Assembly (NCBI GenBank): GCA_964437365.1 | Contig: CAYTGM010000024.1 | Location: 1 to 64,000, forward strand | From: CAYTGM01 sp964437365 | GTDB lineage: Bacteria > Sumerlaeota > Sumerlaeia > SLMS01 | Direction of reading: 5' to 3' | Length of the DNA: 64,000 nt | Shown here: positions 9,332 through 18,148 of the stretch, one piece after another | How the letters are laid out: every line of letters begins with the position of its first letter | Position numbering within the stretch: position 1 is the first letter of the stretch | Made by a program: the position numbers and the translations under genes | Notes under the pieces: model-generated | The model's database searches: none | What the model was told of the DNA's origin: nothing | The model's input: only the letters and a program-made list of their open reading frames with translations

Positions 9332-11251
9332 TCACGTAGTCTTTGCGTTCGGAGAACTTATTTGGCGCGGCAATCGATCTGTCGAACGGTGACTCACAGA
9401 ATCATAGTCAACGCGGACAACAGGACTGGAAGTACCTTCACCTGCACGGTTCATCGGTACGACCTGGTACTCCCAGGTTCCTCGACTCTCCTTGTGCGTA
9501 AGCGCCGCCGTTTCTTCGACGGTAACGGCAAGATCTGTCCAGTCATCTTCTCTCTCATGTCGTCGCCTGATACGATAGGCAGCAACAGGACCACCATCCA
9601 CAGGAGCATCCCAGATCAAGACGACCCAGCTTCTTCCATATTGCGGGGCAGTTAGTGTTTCAATGGTTCCGGGACGTTGCTTCACTCGATCTGCTTTCAG
9701 CCCAACTTCAATTTCTTCTTCTTTACCTTCTTTTAGCCCTTTGTATAGACCTACGGCCATCAGGAGAGTGATCGCAGCAAAGGGAAGCCCTGTGGAAACA
9801 ACAGCCGTTTGCAGAGCGATCAGTCCTCCCCCGGCAAGAAGAATGGCAGCGATCGTACCCTCAAGGACAGCCCAGAAAATTCGTTGAATAACTGGCGGGT
9901 CTGGATGACCTCCAGCTGAAATCACGTCGATCACGAGCGATCCTGAATCCGACGAGGTTACAAAGAAAAGTACGAGAACGATAATCGCCATGCCTGAAGT
10001 GATCTGACTGATAGGATATTTTTCCAGAAGTGCGAAGAGAGCCATGGAGAGATCCTCAGAAACGATTTCAGAAATGCCCCCTGTTCCGTAAAGCTCTTCG
10101 TATATCGCTGTATTTCCGAAGGTACTCATCCAGAAGAAAGTGATCAGTGTTGGGGCAAAGAGAACACCAACCAGAAACTCGCGTATTGTTCTACCTCTTG
10201 AGACCTGGGCAATGAACATCCCGACAAAGGGAGCCCAACTGATCCACCAACCCCAATAAAGGATGGTCCAGCCTTTCAACCAGCCGCTAACCTGATCGCT
10301 ACCTTCGTAGGCAGCGCTCCACCCACTGGTACCGGCAAAGTTTTGGATATACGCACCGAGGTTTTGGAAGAAGCTCTGCAATAGGAAGATCGTTGGTCCA
10401 AGAATAAGTACAAGTATCAGAAGACCTGAAGCCAGATACAGATTCCCTTCACTGACGCGTCTGATTCCACCATCAAGGCCCATGACAACAGATAGCGTTG
10501 CCGCCCCTGTAACAAATGTGATGAGTATAAACATCACTGTATTCGATTTTCCGACACCCAGCAAATGATCGAGTCCCGTCACCATTTGCTCGACACCCGT
10601 ACCCAGTGAAGTAGCGATACCAAACAGCGTTGCAACAATGGCTACAATATCAACAATATCACCAAGAGGACCGTATATCTTTTTCCCGAGAAGCGGGTAG
10701 AAGATAGATCTCAAGGTCAGTGGAAGTCCGCGATTATAGGCAAAGAAGGCCAGGGACAGGCCAACCAGTGCATAGATGCCCCACGGGTGGACCCCCCAGT
10801 GAAAATAGGTCGCTCGCATGGCAAGTCTGGCTGACTCAGGAGTCCCACCTTCTCCAACAGGAGGGTTCGCAAAGTGGGATATCGGCTCCGCCACACCATA
10901 GAAGACCAATCCTATTCCCATCCCTGCGCTGAAAAGCATCGCGAGCCAGGCCCAGTAAGAAAACTCCGGTTTAGCGTCTGGACCACCCAGTCGAATTTTC
11001 CCGTAAGGGGAAAAAGTGAGAAGCACACAGAAAAAGAGGACGAGGTTCATAGTCATCGTGAAAAACCAGCCACCGACATCAGCGACCCAGCTTTGAACCG
11101 ACTTCATGCTCTCTTCAAGGTTGTCATGGAAAATTAAAGCGAAAATGAGTACGAGAAAGATAATGGAGGCAGCAGGAAAAAAGACGCGCGGATTGACTTC
11201 AAACCCGAATCTTTCTCTTAAGTAGGAGGAATTAAGCTGGCTGTGATCCAA
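9332..11251 (-). CDS. BCCT family betaine/choline/carnitine-type transporter with C-terminal fibronectin III domain
   Basis: 639 residues. The first about 510 form the 12-helix BCCT (betaine/carnitine/choline) secondary transporter fold of the inner membrane. Family marks visible are the glycine stretch GMGIGLVFYGVAEPI and the tryptophan-rich segment GWTILYWGWWISWAPFVGMF (about 325-350). The likely substrate is a quaternary ammonium osmolyte; which one cannot be read from the sequence. The last about 110 residues are not BCCT: WDAPVDGGPVAAYRIRRR, then a WTDLAV strand, and WEYQVVPMNRAGEGTSSP are typical fibronectin III strands, expected on the cytoplasmic side by BCCT topology. The start is TTG at 11251 with GGAG eight bases upstream; an ATG nearby is out of frame. 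Confidence 0.9.
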   Translation of the reverse strand: MDHSQLNSSYLRERFGFEVNPRVFFPAASIIFLVLIFALIFHDNLEESMKSVQSWVADVGGWFFTMTMNLVLFFCVLLTFSPYGKIRLGGPDAKPEFSYWAWLAMLFSAGMGIGLVFYGVAEPISHFANPPVGEGGTPESARLAMRATYFHWGVHPWGIYALVGLSLAFFAYNRGLPLTLRSIFYPLLGKKIYGPLGDIVDIVAIVATLFGIATSLGTGVEQMVTGLDHLLGVGKSNTVMFILITFVTGAATLSVVMGLDGGIRRVSEGNLYLASGLLILVLILGPTIFLLQSFFQNLGAYIQNFAGTSGWSAAYEGSDQVSGWLKGWTILYWGWWISWAPFVGMFIAQVSRGRTIREFLVGVLFAPTLITFFWMSTFGNTAIYEELYGTGGISEIVSEDLSMALFALLEKYPISQITSGMAIIVLVLFFVTSSDSGSLVIDVISAGGHPDPPVIQRIFWAVLEGTIAAILLAGGGLIALQTAVVSTGLPFAAITLLMAVGLYKGLKEGKEEEIEVGLKADRVKQRPGTIETLTAPQYGRSWVVLIWDAPVDGGPVAAYRIRRRHEREDDWTDLAVTVEETAALTHKESRGTWEYQVVPMNRAGEGTSSPVVRVDYDSVSHRSTDRLPRQISSPNAKTT

Positions 11252-11321
11252 AGTTCATCTCCTGACTAGTTAAATTGGCAGCGAAATTCACTGCGATAAC
11301 ATCATCAAAGCAAGATACTTC

Positions 11322-13619
11322 TCAGGATTCAGATTTCATATTGTCCTGAAGTGCCCCATTTATCAAAGCAAATGAGGACAAAGATCGGATATACCAGAAT
11401 CCACACTCAAATTCGCAAAAGGGATTCCGTCGCGTTCCGTCATATCTTGAACGTGAAGTTGCCACGATTTCCTCTGCCTCTTTCCTGAAACCATGAAGCA
11501 GCATGTGTGATGCAACCTGATACTCAACGCCACTCCAGATTTCGTTACTATAGACAAAAGGAAGAGTTAGCGTATTTCCCCTGGGCCATGTGCACAGAAG
11601 AAGGCCTCCTTCATCCGCCTGTGCAAAAGCAGGGCGCTGTGGATTAACATGCTCTTTCAAAGATTCCCTGAAATTATAGCGGTACACTGAACGAAGATGG
11701 GATTCAATTTCCTCGCGGAATTCCTGAATTTCCAATCCACTTATTTCTGCCAGCCAGAACCCCAGGACACCATCAGATAGACAACCGCCACCGATCTGAT
11801 ACTTTGGCCCCTCTTCCATAAGCAGCTCCCTCGCCTCCTCGCTATACTTTGTTTGCCATTTACTCTCATCCAGGGGATCAGAGCGAAGATCCTTCCACTT
11901 GATTCTTTGTTCGAAGAATTCACCGTTGTAGAGTGCTCGTAAACCATCAGCGATCTTGGGTAGAAGCTGATTCCAGTCATCTATATTCTGATTCAAGGCT
12001 TCACCCATTCGTATAGCCGCTTTCACAGCGGCGTAATAGAAGCTCATTCCCATCGGCTCTGGACCCCAGAATTCAATGTCATAGGTGTTGTGATGCGGTT
12101 CCTCAAGTAGGCCTCTTCTGCCAGGGTCCCATTGTTCTATACAATAGTTCAAACTCTTTTCGACGGCAGGATAGAGGGCCTGCAACCAATCCGTGTCACC
12201 CGACTGTCTCCATTCACGAAAGACCTTGATAATTCCACCGAGCTGTCCATCTGCCGCTGCATGAAACTCTCTCTTAGACTTTGCCACGGGCAGAGTTCCT
12301 CTGAATACCTGAAAACCGTCCTTCTGTTGGTTTAGAGAAAACTCAATTTCCCGCTGTATTCGCTCAAGCCGAGGAAAGAGTTCGGCAATCGCCTGGACAT
12401 AGTTATAGACGTGGGTGCATGTTCCATGACAACAGCCTGATTCTGCCTGGCAACCTTCATAACCCCAAAGTGCGCCGGTAGCCTCTCGTAAAAGTGTAGG
12501 AGACTTTAATATTGAGAGATTCGCTGATGCAGCTTCCATAAAGACGGGAGAAATATCCTGCTGATAGAGAGATTCCGTAAACCTGAGTGTTTCATTCTTG
12601 TATGTTGAACATTGATCTAGCCAATGAGAATGAAGTCGTTCTGCATCAGAGTATTGTGTAACGTACCAGGGAACATAAGTTTCGTTCTTCTTTTTTACAG
12701 CTGCACCAAAATTAAGATTGGATGTCGGAAAATACCAGGATATAAGAACGCGAAAAACACGCTTCGTCCCCGGTTTAAGATTGTAGGGAACGGCTAATGA
12801 AGCACCCGGAGATCCATCTATACGTTCAGAGCCGTTCTCCTCTTTTGGCCTGTCGTTGGAAATCGAGTTTTTCCAAAGCACTGTCAGTGCATCAAACCAG
12901 CCTCCGCGAAACCAGCATGGATCAACAGTGACATCCTTACTATCAACTGTAGCGGTGAAGGAACCGGATAGGTGTTCCTGCCCAGGGAGTTCCGTCTGTA
13001 CATGGCGAAATCCATTCTCCAGCTGCTGTGTCTGCTCGCCACCATGATCACACTTTAGAAAGTTCTCGGCATTAAACCAGAAATGACCTGATACAGGATA
13101 TTCAGTTGTATTCTCGAGCTCATACTCAACGGCGATCTGCGGAAGAGAAGATGCATCCTCATCATTGGGAATAAAGGGTGACCACCCGATCACTCTAACG
13201 GAGAGGGGGTGATGATCATCTTCGAGAAGAATTTCTGAGAACGGGAACCACGAACGGAACCTCGCCGTTTCGAATCGTGGCAGTCCGAAGTGAGTTCCAT
13301 GTAGCCCATTCGAAGAAGTTCTGAGAAAGCCCTGCTCACGTTTACCCGCCATTTTCCATTTAGGAACAGGACCTTCGAGGACACGTGCCTTATCTGGTTT
13401 CCCCCTGATTGAAACAGCAGCAAAGACCATCGGCTCAAAGTTCAGCTCTGGGCGATTTCGAATGGAGATGTGAGAGAAAGTACCGCTTCCTTCTATACAG
13501 ATCATCCCTGAGCCCATCCCTCCGAGAGGGAAAGCAATCAAGTCGTTATCCGGCGCGTGCCATTCTCTGAGAACCGGTAATTTGTCGAATGGTGCGCATG
13601 ACTTTTCAAAAAAACTCAA
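11322..13619 (-). CDS. GH116-family glycosidase (GBA2/non-lysosomal glucosylceramidase-like, DUF608)
   Basis: 765 residues. The N-terminal beta-sandwich domain begins with the GH116 hallmark FPLGGMGSGMICIEGSGTFS. The C-terminal (alpha/alpha)6 catalytic domain contains CCHGTCTHVYNYVQA (about 390-405), AADGQLGGIIKVFREW, EEPHHNTYDIEFWGPEP (about 505-520) and EIWSGVEYQVASHML. Family members hydrolyse beta-glucosides or beta-xylosides, and in eukaryotes glucosylceramide. The substrate here is not predictable. No signal peptide is seen, so it is probably cytoplasmic. It starts with TTG at 13619, preceded by AAAGG. It is divergent from the NtrC-type regulator and lies head-to-tail with the BCCT gene (70-base gap). 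Confidence 0.85.
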   Translation of the reverse strand: MSFFEKSCAPFDKLPVLREWHAPDNDLIAFPLGGMGSGMICIEGSGTFSHISIRNRPELNFEPMVFAAVSIRGKPDKARVLEGPVPKWKMAGKREQGFLRTSSNGLHGTHFGLPRFETARFRSWFPFSEILLEDDHHPLSVRVIGWSPFIPNDEDASSLPQIAVEYELENTTEYPVSGHFWFNAENFLKCDHGGEQTQQLENGFRHVQTELPGQEHLSGSFTATVDSKDVTVDPCWFRGGWFDALTVLWKNSISNDRPKEENGSERIDGSPGASLAVPYNLKPGTKRVFRVLISWYFPTSNLNFGAAVKKKNETYVPWYVTQYSDAERLHSHWLDQCSTYKNETLRFTESLYQQDISPVFMEAASANLSILKSPTLLREATGALWGYEGCQAESGCCHGTCTHVYNYVQAIAELFPRLERIQREIEFSLNQQKDGFQVFRGTLPVAKSKREFHAAADGQLGGIIKVFREWRQSGDTDWLQALYPAVEKSLNYCIEQWDPGRRGLLEEPHHNTYDIEFWGPEPMGMSFYYAAVKAAIRMGEALNQNIDDWNQLLPKIADGLRALYNGEFFEQRIKWKDLRSDPLDESKWQTKYSEEARELLMEEGPKYQIGGGCLSDGVLGFWLAEISGLEIQEFREEIESHLRSVYRYNFRESLKEHVNPQRPAFAQADEGGLLLCTWPRGNTLTLPFVYSNEIWSGVEYQVASHMLLHGFRKEAEEIVATSRSRYDGTRRNPFCEFECGFWYIRSLSSFALINGALQDNMKSES

Positions 13620-13835
13620 GGTGATGACCTTTAAAAGGATGATTGATCAGTCACATTCGGAGAAGATCATCTAAAGGTCAAGACCGGAAAAGGGATTTCA
13701 GTCGAAGTTCTTCAATTCGCCATTACTCACTTAAGTCCATTATTATCAGCACTTAACGCTTTAGACTGTGTATTGCATTGACACATGCGCTCTTTTTGCC
13801 TAGGTATGTATCATAATGCTTACTGGAGGCATTCT

Positions 13836-15188
13836 ATGACACGCACTATCCTCCTTGTTGACGATGAAAAGAACACCCGTGAGGGCTTGAAATGGGCTCT
13901 CGAATCCACGGGAGCTGAAATCTTCCTCGCTGAAAACGGCGAAGACGCCCTGATGAAGCTGGGGACGATTCCCGTAGATATGATTATATCCGACTTGAAA
14001 ATGCCCAAGTTAGACGGGATGGAGCTTCTTGATCATGCTCGAGAAGAAAACCCCGAATCTGAGTTCGTGATGCTGACTGGTCACGGAACCGTTGAGACAG
14101 CCGTCGAAGCCATGAAAAAAGGCGCGTTTGACTATCTGATCAAACCCGTCAATATAGACGAACTGCAACTACTTGTTGAGCGCTGCTTCGAACAGAGAGC
14201 ACTCAAGCAGGAGAACGAGCGCCTGCGTAAAGAAGTCAATGAGCGCTATGGCTTTGATTCCATTGTGGGGCATTCACCTCAAATGGAGAACATCTTTGAG
14301 AAGATACGTCAGGTTGCTCCTACCAAAGCGAATGTTCTTGTTCAGGGTGAGACCGGAACCGGTAAAGAGCTGATTGCAAAAGCGATACATTTTAACAGCC
14401 CTCGTAAACGTAAACCCTTCATCGCGGTAAACTGCGGTGCGCTGACACAAACACTTCTTGAATCAGAGCTGTTTGGTCATGAGAAAGGCGCCTTCACGGG
14501 AGCTGTCAAACAGAAGCCAGGACGCTTTGAAATGGCGAACGGTGGCACGATCTTCCTTGATGAGATCGGTGAGACAACACCTGAGCTTCAGGTTCGGTTG
14601 CTTCGTGTACTTCAGGAATCTGAGTTTGAGCGTGTTGGCGGCACAAAGCCGGTCAAGGTTGATGTGCGCGTCATTGCAGCCACAAACCGTGACTTGAAGA
14701 AGGAAGTCGAACTTGGCAATTTTCGAGAAGATCTCTATTATCGACTTAACGTGATTCGTATAGATATACCCCCTCTCCGCGAACGCCCTGATGACATCAG
14801 CTTGATAGCTGGTCATTTTCTCAAGCACTTCAATGACGAGCATGGAAAAAGCCTGTCACTGAATCCCAAGACCATGTCCCTGTTGCAGAATTATCACTGG
14901 CCCGGGAATGTTCGTCAGCTTCGAACGATCATGGAATCATCCGTAATTCTGACGTCTGGGAAAGAGATTAATCCCAAAAACCTTCCGGATGAAATCCGTA
15001 GCGAAACAGCGCCGGCGAACTCTATCCGACTTCGCGTCGGGATGACTGTCTCCGATGCTGAGCGGGAACTGATCAAAGCAACGCTTGCGGAATACGGTGG
15101 CAATAAAGCCAAAGCAGCACGCACCCTTGGGCTTGGTCGCAAGACATTGTATAGAAAACTGGAAGAGTACAGTATCGAGTCTCCATGA
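13836..15188 (+). CDS. NtrC-family sigma-54-dependent response regulator
   Basis: 450 residues from the chosen ATG, which has GGAGG about eight bases upstream; an in-frame ATG at 13785 lacks a good site and would add 17 non-homologous residues. Order of domains: receiver (1-115; phosphoacceptor Asp53 in ISDLKMPKLDG, conserved Lys103), sigma-54 interaction AAA+ domain (Walker A GETGTGKE at 171-178, GAFTGA loop at 218-223, Walker B TIFLDEI at 238-244), and a C-terminal Fis-type helix-turn-helix (about 415-448). All key residues are intact, so it should activate sigma-54 promoters after phosphorylation. No histidine kinase gene is adjacent. Its stop overlaps the start of the tRNA methyltransferase gene by ATGA. 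Confidence 0.95.
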   Translation: MTRTILLVDDEKNTREGLKWALESTGAEIFLAENGEDALMKLGTIPVDMIISDLKMPKLDGMELLDHAREENPESEFVMLTGHGTVETAVEAMKKGAFDYLIKPVNIDELQLLVERCFEQRALKQENERLRKEVNERYGFDSIVGHSPQMENIFEKIRQVAPTKANVLVQGETGTGKELIAKAIHFNSPRKRKPFIAVNCGALTQTLLESELFGHEKGAFTGAVKQKPGRFEMANGGTIFLDEIGETTPELQVRLLRVLQESEFERVGGTKPVKVDVRVIAATNRDLKKEVELGNFREDLYYRLNVIRIDIPPLRERPDDISLIAGHFLKHFNDEHGKSLSLNPKTMSLLQNYHWPGNVRQLRTIMESSVILTSGKEINPKNLPDEIRSETAPANSIRLRVGMTVSDAERELIKATLAEYGGNKAKAARTLGLGRKTLYRKLEEYSIESP

Positions 15189-15955
15189 AACGCTGGACCA
15201 TCGTCCTCATAGAACCGAAGGAGGGAGGCAACGTTGGAGCTGCCGCTCGAGTTCTGAAGAATTTTGGACTCAGCGAGCTCCGTGTGGTTTCTCCCCGGTG
15301 TGAAGTCAACGGCGACGACGCGCGGCGCTTCAGCTCTGGAGCAGCAGAACTTCTGCGAAGTGCAAAGTCCTTTGAATCACTCCGTGAAGCAGTTGCTGAT
15401 CAGCAGCTGGTGATCGGCTTGACCGGTGTGAGTGGACGTCAACATCGCCTCGACTGCACCCAAATGATTCCGACGAATCTTCTTGAAGGCAAGAATGACT
15501 ATACAAAGTGCGCCCTGGTTTTTGGTCGTGAGGATCGGGGAATGTATAGTGAAGACATGGAAGCGTGCGACTTTCTGTGGAGCCTCCCCACGGTGAAGGA
15601 ATTCTCTTCACTGAATCTGGCTCAGGCGATCGGAATCGCCATCGCCTGTTTGACAGAGGCGGAAAATCAGGCCTATGAAAGACATGACCGTCGCGGGCTT
15701 GCTCCCTCGGAAAAATCACTCAATCCCCTGGCTGGAAGTGAACACCCAGAGGACGTGCCTGCGAATGCAGCCTCGGTGGAACGTCTATGCGGACGTCTCG
15801 AGGAACTCTTGAAGGCGACAGACTCTCCTGGTGAAGTGCGCATGAAAAGCAACATCGCTCGTGTGAGGAATCTATTGAAGCGCGGCAACGCAACGGAGCG
15901 AGAAGTGGCGTTTCTTCAGGGTCTTGTAAAGCAGTGTCTGTATAAGATTGAATAG
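15185..15955 (+). CDS. trmJ: TrmJ-type SPOUT tRNA/rRNA 2'-O-methyltransferase
   Basis: 256 residues with the three SpoU/SPOUT trefoil-knot motifs: NVGAAARVLKNFG near residue 15 (motif 1), ALVFGREDRGM (motif 2) and SSLNLAQAIGIAIA (motif 3). The opening IVLIEPKEGGNVGA and the overall length match TrmJ, which methylates the ribose at position 32 of the tRNA anticodon loop using S-adenosylmethionine. A different SpoU target cannot be excluded. The ATG overlaps the stop of the NtrC-type regulator (ATGA), so the two are co-transcribed and probably translationally coupled, although no functional link is obvious. Confidence 0.88.
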   Translation: MKRWTIVLIEPKEGGNVGAAARVLKNFGLSELRVVSPRCEVNGDDARRFSSGAAELLRSAKSFESLREAVADQQLVIGLTGVSGRQHRLDCTQMIPTNLLEGKNDYTKCALVFGREDRGMYSEDMEACDFLWSLPTVKEFSSLNLAQAIGIAIACLTEAENQAYERHDRRGLAPSEKSLNPLAGSEHPEDVPANAASVERLCGRLEELLKATDSPGEVRMKSNIARVRNLLKRGNATEREVAFLQGLVKQCLYKIE

Positions 15956-16005
15956 GAATGGGTGACAGACTTCTTTTTTTCAGCGCAGTTAGAAGAATTG
16001 GATAG

Positions 16006-16034
16006 CTCGCGCGGAGGCGCAGGGGCGCAGAGAG
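16006..16034. repeat. GC-rich interspersed element, copy A
   Basis: A 29-base stretch built around GGCGCAGGGGCGCAG. Its reverse complement matches the element at 16184-16212 at 22 of 29 positions, with about 150 AT-rich bases between them. I recall similar GCGC-phased sequences (CGCCTTTGCGCC-type) recurring between genes in many environmental bacterial genomes; that is memory, not a search. Confidence 0.5.
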
Positions 16035-16183
16035 TAAACTCTTCCATCACCAAAAGAAATCCACATCAAAGATACCTTGAAATCTAATCACTGATTTGTT
16101 TGTTTCTGATTTCAGATTTAGATAGTTTGAACTAATCTATATATCACCCATCTTTAAGCGGCATCCTGTCTGCCTGGCCGGTT

Positions 16184-16212
16184 CCTGTGCGCCTTTGCGC
16201 CTGCGTGCGAGA
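16184..16212. repeat. GC-rich interspersed element, copy B (inverted)
   Basis: Contains GTGCGCCTTTGCGCCTGCG and pairs imperfectly (22 of 29) with copy A in inverted orientation. The pair could fold into a long stem or be the two ends of a small non-coding element. Confidence 0.5.
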
Positions 16213-16281
16213 TAATATAGACTGAGAATCAAGATATAAATTTCGTTGCGGAGAGCGAAATAAAGACGCTTAAAAGATAAG

Positions 16282-16331
16282 ATTCACGCATAAGAATCAA
16301 ATAACCAACGATTCGATTCTTATGCGTGAAT
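16282..16331 (-). terminator. Perfect 17-bp inverted repeat downstream of the 16342-16911 gene
   Basis: Arms at 16282-16298 and 16315-16331 (core CACGCATAAGAATC) are fully complementary with a 16-base loop. The position, ten bases beyond the TAA of the minus-strand gene, suggests an intrinsic terminator. The U-tract is weak and the stem AT-rich, so a regulator site or a repeat is also possible. Confidence 0.5.
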
Positions 16332-16341
16332 TGATTTTTGG

Positions 16342-16911
16342 TTAATGGTCTTTAACCAGAATAATAACCAATTTGCCATTCCAGATGCGCGCGAGACAAA
16401 TATCGTCAGTGGGTTGAGTTTGTCCAAAGTAATCAATGACATCGCTCTTGATCAGATCGAGAAAAACGAGTGCCGACACTTTTTCATCATCGACGTTTGC
16501 GACAGAGGCTAGTTCGACATTGCTCTTTCCGAGGAGTTTCTGTGCATTTGTTTTTGTGCTTGTATAGTCGTACGAGTGAGTGAGGTATACAGCCTCACCT
16601 TCATCACCCGTCTTTAATATACTGATGACAGTTTCCGAGTCATAAGTATGCACCGGATCATTCCCAATCGTGACTTTATTCGTACCCTGTGAGTCATAGC
16701 TGAATGATATCTGACTTTCTTCAGAGTTAACATAGAGAGAATTGATTTCAACGAAATCATGAACGGAGATGCCTGTTGTTATATTGCTGGTGATTTCCAG
16801 GTCGTCTGCCTCGAAAGCTGCGATCGTGATTTCCGGTGCAGCATAGATGGCTGACGTGCAGGTTATTATAGAAAGAGCAAATAACAGTGTTTTTCGAACG
16901 TGTCTTCTCAT
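16342..16911 (-). CDS. Hypothetical exported protein
   Basis: 189 residues. It begins with a basic RRHVRK stretch and a hydrophobic core ending in CTSAIYAA, a typical Sec signal peptide, followed by a mature protein rich in Ser, Thr and Asp with alternating beta-type sequence (TVIS, VEINSLYVNSEESQISFSYD). No known domain is recognised. Near the C-terminus DDICLARIWNGKLVIILVKD resembles a strand-turn-strand pair. The ATG has GGGGAG eight bases upstream, a good ribosome site. It stands alone between two repeat-bearing intergenic regions. Probably periplasmic or secreted; function unknown. Confidence 0.7.
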   Translation of the reverse strand: MRRHVRKTLLFALSIITCTSAIYAAPEITIAAFEADDLEITSNITTGISVHDFVEINSLYVNSEESQISFSYDSQGTNKVTIGNDPVHTYDSETVISILKTGDEGEAVYLTHSYDYTSTKTNAQKLLGKSNVELASVANVDDEKVSALVFLDLIKSDVIDYFGQTQPTDDICLARIWNGKLVIILVKDH

Positions 16912-17434
16912 TGGAGTGCTCCCCTTGAAAAAGCGTTTTTGTTTTGTTGTGTTTTCTGGATCTTAATTGAAGAAAGCGAAAACTTGCCTTGAAAGTCAAT
17001 TCATTTCGTAGATTCAAGATACTCATAAGAAAATAATGTATCTACAATTTATTCTGTATGTTTTAAAAACCTGAAGGAAATACCCGCTCCATCGTATGGT
17101 TTCTCCGCACCTTGTACGATCAAAGCTGTCCGCGGGATGTAACAAGAGGAGGAGGTTGCACGTCTAGTTGAAAACGTTGAAACGGTTCTTTGCATATATT
17201 TAGATCATTTACCTCATCAACAATCATGAGGCCTACGGTAAAACCTCGCTCAGCTCGGAAGGAGTTTATACTCTTTCTCCAATATGTACGCGAAAGCGTC
17301 TTCACTCTAAGAGATCTCGTACAGTATTCAAAAGCATCACCAGACGAATACATGTCTAATTCCAGCTCGAAGAACCTTCTCTGCCTCCGCATCCGTGTCC
17401 ATTGGTGTCCATCCGTGGTTAGTCATTCTTTATC
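16912..17434. other. Intergenic region, no credible gene
   Basis: 523 bases. The only structure I can support is the short 10-base tandem at 17390-17420. A 90-residue minus-strand open frame (17120-17392) has no start signal or recognisable family and is not called. Confidence 0.6.
17390..17420. repeat. Three 10-base units of CATCCGTGTC type
   Basis: CATCCGTGTC, CATTGGTGTC and CATCCGTGGT follow each other directly, then TAGTCATTC. I recall closely similar GTGTCCATC-GTGTCCATC-GTGGTT strings recurring in intergenic DNA of many unrelated environmental bacteria; no search was possible. Confidence 0.5.
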
Positions 17435-18148
17435 TCAGCTTTCAACAACTCCCCTCGCGTCGAAGCGTTCCTCCCCTGGAAAGAGATCTATATTCAACCC
17501 GAGGACTTTGATCCCCAGAGTCTCTCCGGTCGTATAGTTCCATTCGCTTTCTACGATAAACTCTTCTTCTCCTGCCTGGGAAAGAAAGTAGCAGGAACGG
17601 GCATTGATCGTGGGCGACCGCACATCTTCTTTTCTCGCCAGGCGGACTGCTGAATCTAACGGTGGTGACAGATGGATGCGCCACCATGCTTCTCCCGGTC
17701 GCCAGCGATGAGAAAAGCGAACGCTCAACCGGTTGGAATCGATCAGGTGTATCGTTGGTTGGATGATAATTCTTCCCGGAGCTTCCAATGCGGGAGGTGT
17801 CATCATCAGCGGTTCTCCTGCAAGAAAGCGATGATGATTCAGTCGACGAAACAGATCGTATACTGTATAGCGCTGTGTGTTTTTTTCGACGCACTGATGA
17901 TCCTTGAATTGTTCTGTAAAATCGATCCACTGGTTAAACTGTTCAACGGTCAGGTTCTTATAGGCTTTACTGACAAAGCGCAGTGCGGCGCGGCTGACCT
18001 GTTGTCGTGTGGTGGCTGGGTCGTTGGTGGTGCCTCGTGTCCGGGCGAAGACACGTCCGTTCACTTGATAATAGACAAGACTGTCAGGTCCGCTCCCGAC
18101 CTGTCCTGTCAGGGATTGTAAAGCTGGATTGAGCTTGATCGCAGGCAT
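17435..18148 (-). CDS. Hypothetical protein of an uncharacterised family
   Basis: 237 residues, no signal peptide or membrane segment. The N-terminus (NPALQSLTGQVGSGPDSLVYYQVNGRVFARTRG) followed by a Gln-Arg-rich helix and an FNQWIDF segment recalls small proteins that open with a 'G-VG--V-Y---G--V-R' strand pair; I cannot name the family. The C-terminal half is beta-rich with strands RLSVRFSHRWRPGEAWWRI and EEEFIVESEWNYTTGETLGIK. A GGGAG ribosome site precedes the ATG. In its leader are two perfect small hairpins (18163-18180 and 18206-18217). It could be a phage- or conjugation-derived structural protein, but there is no supporting neighbour. Confidence 0.6.
   Translation of the reverse strand: MPAIKLNPALQSLTGQVGSGPDSLVYYQVNGRVFARTRGTTNDPATTRQQVSRAALRFVSKAYKNLTVEQFNQWIDFTEQFKDHQCVEKNTQRYTVYDLFRRLNHHRFLAGEPLMMTPPALEAPGRIIIQPTIHLIDSNRLSVRFSHRWRPGEAWWRIHLSPPLDSAVRLARKEDVRSPTINARSCYFLSQAGEEEFIVESEWNYTTGETLGIKVLGLNIDLFPGEERFDARGVVES

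Larger units (their letters stand above)
15956..16341. other. Intergenic region with GC-rich inverted elements and a long AT-rich hairpin
   Basis: 386 bases without a credible gene. It holds two related GC-rich elements in opposite orientation (16006-16034 and 16184-16212) and a 17-bp perfect inverted repeat next to the stop of the minus-strand gene. All three are listed separately. Confidence 0.6.

Noticed and set aside
13778..13806. TTGACA at 13778 as a promoter for the NtrC-type gene
   Set aside because: No acceptable -10 box at 16-18 bases; the best hexamer matches poorly. No sigma-54 GG-N10-GC pattern there either.
17120..17392. 90-residue minus-strand open frame with a late GFTVGLMIVDEV segment, faintly like a sulfatase-modifying enzyme end
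   Set aside because: No catalytic or core motifs, no ribosome site, and overlap with the 10-base repeat; similarity is too weak.
17435..18148. Phage structural protein as an annotation for the 237-residue hypothetical
   Set aside because: No other phage gene, integrase or attachment site nearby; the resemblance is only in general pattern.
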